Shown here piece after piece: positions 57,936 through 64,000 of a stretch of DNA of 64,000 nt. The position numbers and the translations under genes were made by a program. This DNA comes from Gnetum montanum (taxonomy: Eukaryota > Streptophyta > Gnetopsida > Gnetales > Gnetaceae): assembly GCA_015680685.1 (NCBI GenBank), contig MNCI01000003.1:799748-863747 (forward strand), in the 5' to 3' direction. The first letter of the stretch is position 1. Each line of letters starts with the position of its first letter. The notes beneath the pieces were generated by a model. That model searched no databases. It saw only the letters and a list, made by a program, of their open reading frames with translations, and had not been told where the DNA came from.

Positions 57936-59283
57936 CACTAACTACGCTCTCCACTGTAAAGAGCTAACTACAATGACTATGCTGGATGCAATTGGGATGT
58001 GTCATGGTTAGCCACAATGCTAATGTGAGATGGTGTTTAAGTGTGTAGGTAGTTTCAATGATGTTAATGATGTTAATAGTGTTAGTGGGGTTAAGAGTAG
58101 TCAATATTTTTAGCAAAAATGAGGGTTCCAACATGTAGAGACTGCTATCCAAACATTGTTTTAGGTGCATCTATGTGATGAAATAACAAAAAATGCAGAG
58201 AGAGAGAGAGAGAGAGAGAGATACCACCCCAAATGGGGTTGAGTGTAGTTAACACCAAAAAGGGTTACAAGGTACACGATGTACAATAGTTGTAGTGGAT
58301 AGCGTAGTCATAGTCTTGGGAATGTCTAGCTATGAATACTAGTGTTCTTTCGAGGTGTCTACGTTTGTTGGGTTGGCTACCATGGTGTACCATTGGCTGC
58401 TATGTTTCAAGGGACTATGGTGGGCTACAATGCTCTATAACTTTACCTCTCTATGGTTCATTGAAATGTCTTTGGTTCATCAACTCTTTGATTTGCCAAT
58501 CAAAATTTTCCAACCTCAAAAATGTTTAGGACAAGGGTATTTATAAGCCTAGGATTAGTGCAAACTATAGGATTGCTACCATGTGGTAGAGGGGATAGTT
58601 GGGACTACACTGTTATCCAACTATGCTCTCCACTAGACTGATGGTGTTGTACTTTGTTGTCTTCTACCAAACTTTTTGAGACTACAAGACTATGACTATG
58701 CTGCCAATTACATGTGTGTACTGAGGAGACCATAGGGTACCTAAAAAATGAAACTTGGAGACTACGCTATAGGACTACACTCTCTACTATCTTTCATAGG
58801 GCCAAGCATAGTTACAATCTTGGGGCCAAAAGAGGATACAAAAAGGAGAATTTTTCTAACTACACTTTCCAAAGATGAGTAGGAGCTAAGCTGAGTGCTA
58901 GTGCTATGTTGTGAAGGCTACTAAGGACTATTCTTACTGACTACGCTTTGGACTCTGGGATACTGTAGTCTTACACTTAGAAAAATTTGCAAAAAATGGC
59001 TATGTTCTTACTATGCTCTCCACTAGAGGTTGACTACACTCTTGGCTGGGGGTGATCGTAGTAGCACTTGTTAAAACTTGTGAAAACTAGCTTTTGGTTG
59101 ACTAGGCTCTCCACAAGAGGCTAACTACACTCTAGGAAAATGAAGAGCATAGTCCCAACACTTAAACTAAATTACAAGAATTGATTTTTGTGTTGACTAT
59201 GCTCTATGCAAAGGAGAGCCTAGATTCAAAATTTAGACAATTTTGTAGTTGGGATGCCATAGTTCAAATTTGGTGGTGTTTCA
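57936..59283 (-). repeat. Element E1 5' LTR
   Basis: On the minus strand it starts TGAAACACCACC at 59283. It carries a TATAAAT box (58539-58545) and ends near 57936. The bases after it, TGGTATCAACCATAAC, begin like the complement of initiator tRNA-Met (TGGTATCA). It is rich in GACTACGCTCTCCAC and CTATGCTCTCCACTAGAGG words. It differs from the E2 LTR. An AG microsatellite lies at 58199-58222. Confidence 0.72.
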
Positions 59284-59738
59284 AGGGTCACATCCCCATC
59301 ATTAGTAACAAGGGGTGGAGAATTTTCATGTTGAGAGCCCTCAAAGGAAGGGTCCTTGTTGTCATCTTGGTTCAACAGGAGTAACGAATTAGTGAATCAT
59401 TTTCCCTTCACAACCTCATGATGGTTCTTCTAGTGCCAATCTCACCTACAGTGTGTTGTAGTAGGACAGTAGTCCCAGTAGTCATAGTCATGCACAACAT
59501 ACTCTTCTGGAAGATCATGGATGCCAAACCTCTTAAGAGTTTGAAGGAGCATCACGGAAAAAAATTGATTGGAAGGCATTACAACATTGTCTTCCATATC
59601 GGGCCATCATAGTTGCTCATGATGATATAGGATGAAGGTGAAATTAGGTTCATACTCATCTGGATGAGTATATACCACTTTGCACTCTTGTGGGGCTAGC
59701 AGTTTAACATCATCATGCTTGTGAGAAGAAGAAGACAT
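59284..59738 (-). pseudogene. gag: Element F gag, N-terminal part
   Basis: The minus-strand ATG at 59738 reads MSSSSHKHDDVKLLAPQE, then VVYTHPDEYEPNFTFIL, DMEDNVVMP and LLQTLKRFGI. This matches element A gag (VVYTHSDEYVPSFTFIL, DLEGNIVLP, LLHALTLIGV). It is cut at 59284 by the E1 LTR. One stop falls inside. Confidence 0.82.
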
Positions 59739-59868
59739 TTTGTAGTAAATAAAATAATCAGTGTGCTTTTGTAATTATATAATTGAAAATGACGTCAACC
59801 TTAGGGTTTATCAAACAATATTAATAATGCTCACTAATCCTAGATAGTGCACATTTCAACAAAGAGTT

Positions 59869-59887
59869 TCCCCAGTGACAACATCAA
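59869..59887 (-). promoter_or_regulatory. Element F primer-binding site (tRNA-Asp type)
   Basis: Minus strand TTGATGTTGTCACTGGGGA directly follows the LTR end. It differs from the tRNA-Asp complement mainly by transitions. Confidence 0.65.
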
Positions 59888-60890
59888 TGATGAGTGATGA
59901 GGTACCCCTATGCCCAACCATATGAAACACAAAGTGTTCACCTATGATCAATTCAAATTCAATGGACTCAATAGTTTCCGATGCACTAGTTCTCTAGGTA
60001 GTAAACTTTGGCCTAATGGTCATTTGTTGTCTTCCCAATTATACTTATGATGCACATGGTATGGTTAATTGTAATGAAGGCATATGATTTTTTTATTTTG
60101 TGTTTTATATTCCTTAGTTCTTAAAGATAAGAGATGAAGTAATTTAATAACTAATTAAATTTAACTAACTAACTAATCCCTAATTGGTCCTAACATTAGC
60201 ATCCAGTCCCACTTTCCCTACACATCCTGAACCCACATATCCACTGGTAGGTTACCAAGCACTATGCTACTGGGCACACCAAGCAATAACTCTACTAGGA
60301 TTACCAAGCAAATACATGTTTATGCTCAAAGTGGTCGTACTTATGTGTTTAATCTATTTATCTTAATTAATCAACTAATTACTTGAAGTATACTTTAGAT
60401 TAATTTAGCTTAATTAATGAAAATAATAAATGCATAAATAAATGATTAATTTATTTTAAGTGTTGCAAGGTTTAATCAAAAGGCTCATATTTATTACTAT
60501 ACACACTAGTGTGGTTTAGGTACAACAATGCTCAAATAAAGATCTGTATACTTTTTGACTCTTGTTGCAAGCACTCAAAGGAATATTCTAACTTTCAAAT
60601 GGACAAACTATAAGAGCTCTACTACTACTCTAACTTAATGTTCCATAAATACAATTGTGAGCTCGTATTTATAATTTTTTCCATAGGGCTATGTCGACAA
60701 GGCCCTATAGACGTAGCAAATGCTACATCGATGCAACCCCATCGACAAGGCCTCGTAGATGTAGCAAATGCTACATCAATGCAACCCCATCAATAGGGAA
60801 ACACCACATAAATGGGGCCCCATTGATAGGGCTCCATCGACAAGGTTACATCAACAAGGGCCCATTGACGTGACACTTTGATGCACATTA
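59888..60890 (-). repeat. Element F LTR (relative of element A)
   Basis: On the minus strand it ends CTCATCA at 59888. Its downstream two thirds (GTACCTCATCACTCATCA, AGATCTTTATTTGAGC, ACTAGTGTGTATAGTAATAAA) align with element A. The start near 60890 is approximate. The upstream part differs from A and holds a tandem repeat of about 48 bp at 60698-60793 with the palindrome ATGTAGCA-TT-TGCTACAT. Confidence 0.7.
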
Positions 60891-61029
60891 AGTACTTTCC
60901 AAGGGTGCCATTGTATGAGATACTTCTTGTGAACGTTAATAAATTAGTCAACAAAATATATGAACATTAATAAATTAGTCAAAAAAATATTTATGTTCAA
61001 TGTCAAATGACTTCATTATGTCTTGTAGC
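60891..61029. other. Flank of element F
   Basis: This is short AT-rich sequence with a 24-bp local repeat (GAACATTAATAAATTAGTCAA twice, near 60932 and 60961). I see no gene. Confidence 0.4.
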
Positions 61030-62640
61030 TCTTAGTAGTCTAACATCCTCCTACCCAAGTCCTCTACTGCTTCTCTTTAATCTTTATACTTGATTCAAAG
61101 AACATCAAACTCCACATTGACAATCTATAGCTTTTGGTATGCTTTGTAATGAACTCAATGCTCATTCTTATATAATAAGTATGAGTTAACCATTTTTTTC
61201 TCAAACTCTATATGGGTTCATATTGCAATTAACATCATTAGATTGATGTATTACAAGTTGACAAGTTCCATTTACCCCGTTATCTCCTCAATCTATAGTT
61301 CCTTCATTTTGATCTTTGCTTGATTATAAACATTGAGACTATCAAAGATTAGTTGTCAAGTATCACCTTAGTGCTACTAGAAGGCTTGGTTGATCTTTTT
61401 ATTCACTAATGAAAGCTCTTTTTCATTAATCTCTTTTTGTATAAACATGTATTTTCTAAAATAATTTTTGATCTTTTCATATTTTAGGTCTTCAATCTTC
61501 TATGTGGTGATCTTAATGGCTAACTTCTGTTGGATGGTTCTAACCTCCTCAATAAAGAGATTCCTATTTTTTTGCCTTCCAACCTATGCACATCTACATT
61601 AACTTTGATGACCTACTCTTGAAGATGTTTAAGGTACTCTTCCATTTTTTCCTTTTGTTTTTTAAACTTTAGCAACCTAGTTTCCTTGTTTAATTCTTGA
61701 TTTTCTTTGTCCACCATAGTGATGTTCTTGTTCAACCCATTTACCAATGTGAGAAGTATGCATCCCAGATGACTCTTTCATTTTCCATCTTAACCTTATG
61801 TTGTTTGAACTTTGATTGATTAAATGTTTCATCTCTTTTAAGGCTAGTCTAATGGATTGTAGGGTGGGCTAGCTAGGCACAAAATCATGCAACTTCTTAT
61901 ATCAATTTCTAGTTCATTGACTCCACTTGCTAAAGCTAAGTTTCAAAAATAACTAGCTTGTCCTTAGTCTCAATGAGTATAAACTAGGTTGTTGTGATGT
62001 TTTTAATGACTTTAAAGACATTTAGAATTTCTTGCGTAGCTTTAACCAATATGTATAACATCTCTTCATATTGTGTTGCACTCATCCTAGATCCTACATC
62101 AATTAAACTAGTCCTTCAAATATTTAAATATCTACCATTATAGCAAGGTTTGGATTAGATGTTGTAAGGACATTAAGTGCTTTGCCAATTCTATCAACCA
62201 CCACCTTCAAAAATATCTCTTGACCTTTGTGTAGCATAACTACCATTGTAGCTCCATCTCTCTCCTCTAGTATCACAGAGAAGACTACAACATTATTTGA
62301 AATTTATAACATTTGTTTAATAGGTAGGGATACTACAACTTCTATTAAGATAAGGTTCACTTGGATGATGACCTAGCTTCATCTGGTGTTGAAGAGCAGG
62401 GAGAGATCATCATATTGATAACTTATGACTTGTGAGAGTTCATGTAAGTAGATCTTGAAGAAAGATAGTTTTTACCACCTCCAAAAGGTGGTTGGTTTAA
62501 CATTTTAATGCACTTCCTTCTTTTCTATCATCAAAATTTTCATTTTTGCTTCAACATCTATTGGTAGGATTTCTTCCTATAGCCTTAGTAGAGGTTTTTT
62601 CTTCATCATCCTAGGCCATGATGTTGTAGTTTCCCTATGG
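61030..62640 (-). pseudogene. Decayed minus-strand reading frame, coiled-coil-like, unidentified
   Basis: Read on the minus strand, long stretches have protein-like composition: EERDGATMVVMLHKGQ, FLKVVVDRIGKALNVL, IRLALKEMKHLINQSKFKQH and KMENERVIWDAYF. They are rich in Lys, Glu, Leu and Ile in a heptad-like way, with many stops and shifts. It has no retrotransposon domain I know. It could be the antisense gene of another Tat element (the B gene also has helical, charged regions) or a dead host gene. Confidence 0.3.
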
Positions 62641-63558
62641 AGAACATTGTTGAATTAGTGAAAAATCCCTTTCATTTTGCAGATTTTTTTGATTAAGCAT
62701 AAAAAGGGAAGTATATTTCCATCATCATTCTCATTTTTCTAAAATCTCTTTTCTATTTTCAAAAAAAAAAAAAAGTTGTGATAGGTTGACTAGAAACTTC
62801 TTGCTAAGTGTTGTATATGTTCTCTTGTAGAAAAGAATGTGATTACGCTTTGTCATACCATTGAATTAATATGGTATAACATACTTTTGAAGGATATCCT
62901 TTTTACTTAAATAAGTACCTAATATTCTTTCTAAAACAGCACAAAATTTTGCATGTTATAACCAATCTTCATCATGTAGCTTTCACCCCATGGAACCTGA
63001 GGCAAAATTTCATTGTAAATGTGAAAATTGTAACCCACAATGGGAAATTTCACATACTTTATGCTTTTGAGGCTAAAAAATGCCTCATAAGTGGTCAAAG
63101 CCTGATTTTGCAAGTGAAAAAAGTCACTTAGTGTTTATATTTAGGCTTGGGGGAGGTCAAAAATGCCTTTTGGAATGCCAAAAAAAGGTAATTTGATGGG
63201 TTTTATAGGGGGTAGACATTTTTCTATGCTAAAAACACATGAAGGGGGATAGGTCTCACCTACTTCTAGTGTGGAAGGATGGGAAGTCTGAAAAGTTTTC
63301 CCCCTTCAATGTGGAGATCAAACGTGCATGACGAAGAGCTTAGCATTGAAGATTCATCTCTAGCATAAAAAAAGGTACCCCAGTTACTATTTTTAGTAAA
63401 TAGAATTTCCATGGGGGAAGCACTTACTATTTTTAGTAATCCCCTAAAATTTGGGCACCATTTCATCTAAATTTGGCAGCCAATTTGCAGCAAAATTACA
63501 TCAAATTTGTAACCATTTTTACAGCCAATTTGTAGCCCCATTCATGGCCTAAAGACCC
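62641..63558. other. Non-coding stretch before the terminal ORF
   Basis: It has an A run at 62761-62774 and two copies of TTACTATTTTTAGTAA (63384-63399 and 63424-63439), each a palindrome with 6-bp arms. The small ORFs have no support. Confidence 0.45.
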
Positions 63559-63566
63559 TATAAAAG
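63559..63566 (+). promoter_or_regulatory. Possible TATA box
   Basis: CCTATAAAAGTC in an AT-rich context lies about 350 bases before the ATG at 63915. It could be an LTR or gene promoter. Confidence 0.35.
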
Positions 63567-63914
63567 TCAAAATCCAACACCATTTACAAGTTCTAGAAAT
63601 TTTTCTTAGGTTCAACAATTTTTGGCAAAGTTGAGCATTTTCAAGCAAAAAGAGAGAGTAATCGGTTCCACATTTTTGACAAATTGAGCAATTTCTAGTA
63701 GCAATTTGCATACACACAATTCCAAACTTGGGGCATTTTTAGGCACTTAAGAGCTTTTGCAAATTCCCACAATTGCAATATCTTGAACCCGAGCATGGAA
63801 GCATTGACGCCTTGGGATTTGATGGATTTTAGGTGTTAACGCTACATTTCTAGAACTCCAAACCCAACATGTAGCAACTTAGCATCCAAACATTCCCATT
63901 TTCTCACCCCCAAC

Positions 63915-64000
63915 AATGGCTAAACTACAAATCCAAGGTTATAGTAGCAAAGGAAGGTTCTATAGCATCAAGAATGGCTTGGCACCTGAATCGTGGAGCA
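63915..64000 (+). CDS. Partial ORF of unknown product, runs off the window
   Basis: The ATG at 63915, after a purine-poor leader with CAACAATGG (a fair plant start context), opens 28 codons with no stop to the window edge. The peptide includes MAKLQIQGYSSKGRFYSIK and then NGLAPESWS. It is too short to assign. It may be the first ORF of another repeat element, given its place about 350 bases after a TATA box. Confidence 0.3.

Noticed and set aside
58199-58222. AG dinucleotide run as a possible regulatory GAGA element
   Set aside because: It is a plain microsatellite in a dead LTR, with nothing else to support a regulatory role.
63915-64000. Terminal ORF as a caulimovirus-like protein
   Set aside because: The 28 visible residues do not match any such domain well enough to claim it.

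Overview
The window is plant nuclear DNA made almost entirely of old LTR retrotransposons. I see no intact host gene. Nearly all recognisable coding sequence is Ty3/gypsy of the Tat type: gag with a short C/H knuckle, a retropepsin, reverse transcriptase (RT) with a YVDD box, RNase H followed by a second archaeal-type RNase H, then a DDE integrase, with 1 to 1.9 kb LTRs. All copies carry stops. Dense nesting, slow decay and little non-repetitive DNA suggest a seed plant with a very large genome (a conifer, cycad or similar is possible), but the sequence does not fix the species. Single Ns at 11672, 15201 and 23444 mark assembly joins.

The left two thirds is a four-level nest. (1) A decayed Tat element, Tat-1, supplies 1-3542 and 39262-40975 and ends in the LTR 40976-41986. 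(2) Element A (3543-39261) sits inside it, flanked by an exact ATATT target duplication; it encodes only gag and protease. (3) Element B, Tat type (3766-32355), lies inside the 5' LTR of A. It has both LTRs, gag-protease, an antisense spliced gene, and pol. (4) Element D, Tat type (12171-24230), lies inside an intron of B's antisense gene; its pol is the best preserved here.

From 40976 rightwards the LTR of Tat-1 is shared with a second internal region, element C (gag and protease, to about 48118). Two minus-strand Tat pieces follow. E2 (48122-55518) has a 3' LTR and pol, and its RT segment is present three times in tandem with a 1047-bp period. E1 (56640-59283) has gag and an LTR of a different subfamily. 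The two look fused by recombination. E1 is inserted in the gag of F, a minus-strand relative of A (59284 to about 60890). The last 3 kb holds a decayed minus-strand coiled-coil-like reading frame and the start of an unidentified plus-strand ORF that runs off the window.

Three things stand out. Element B carries an antisense gene with its own TATA box and phase-consistent introns. Tandem arrays with a shared TAAACTRG core sit at the module borders of the Tat elements. The LTRs of B contain a cluster of perfect palindromes built from GCTACGCTA words. The in-frame RT triplication in E2 is also unusual.
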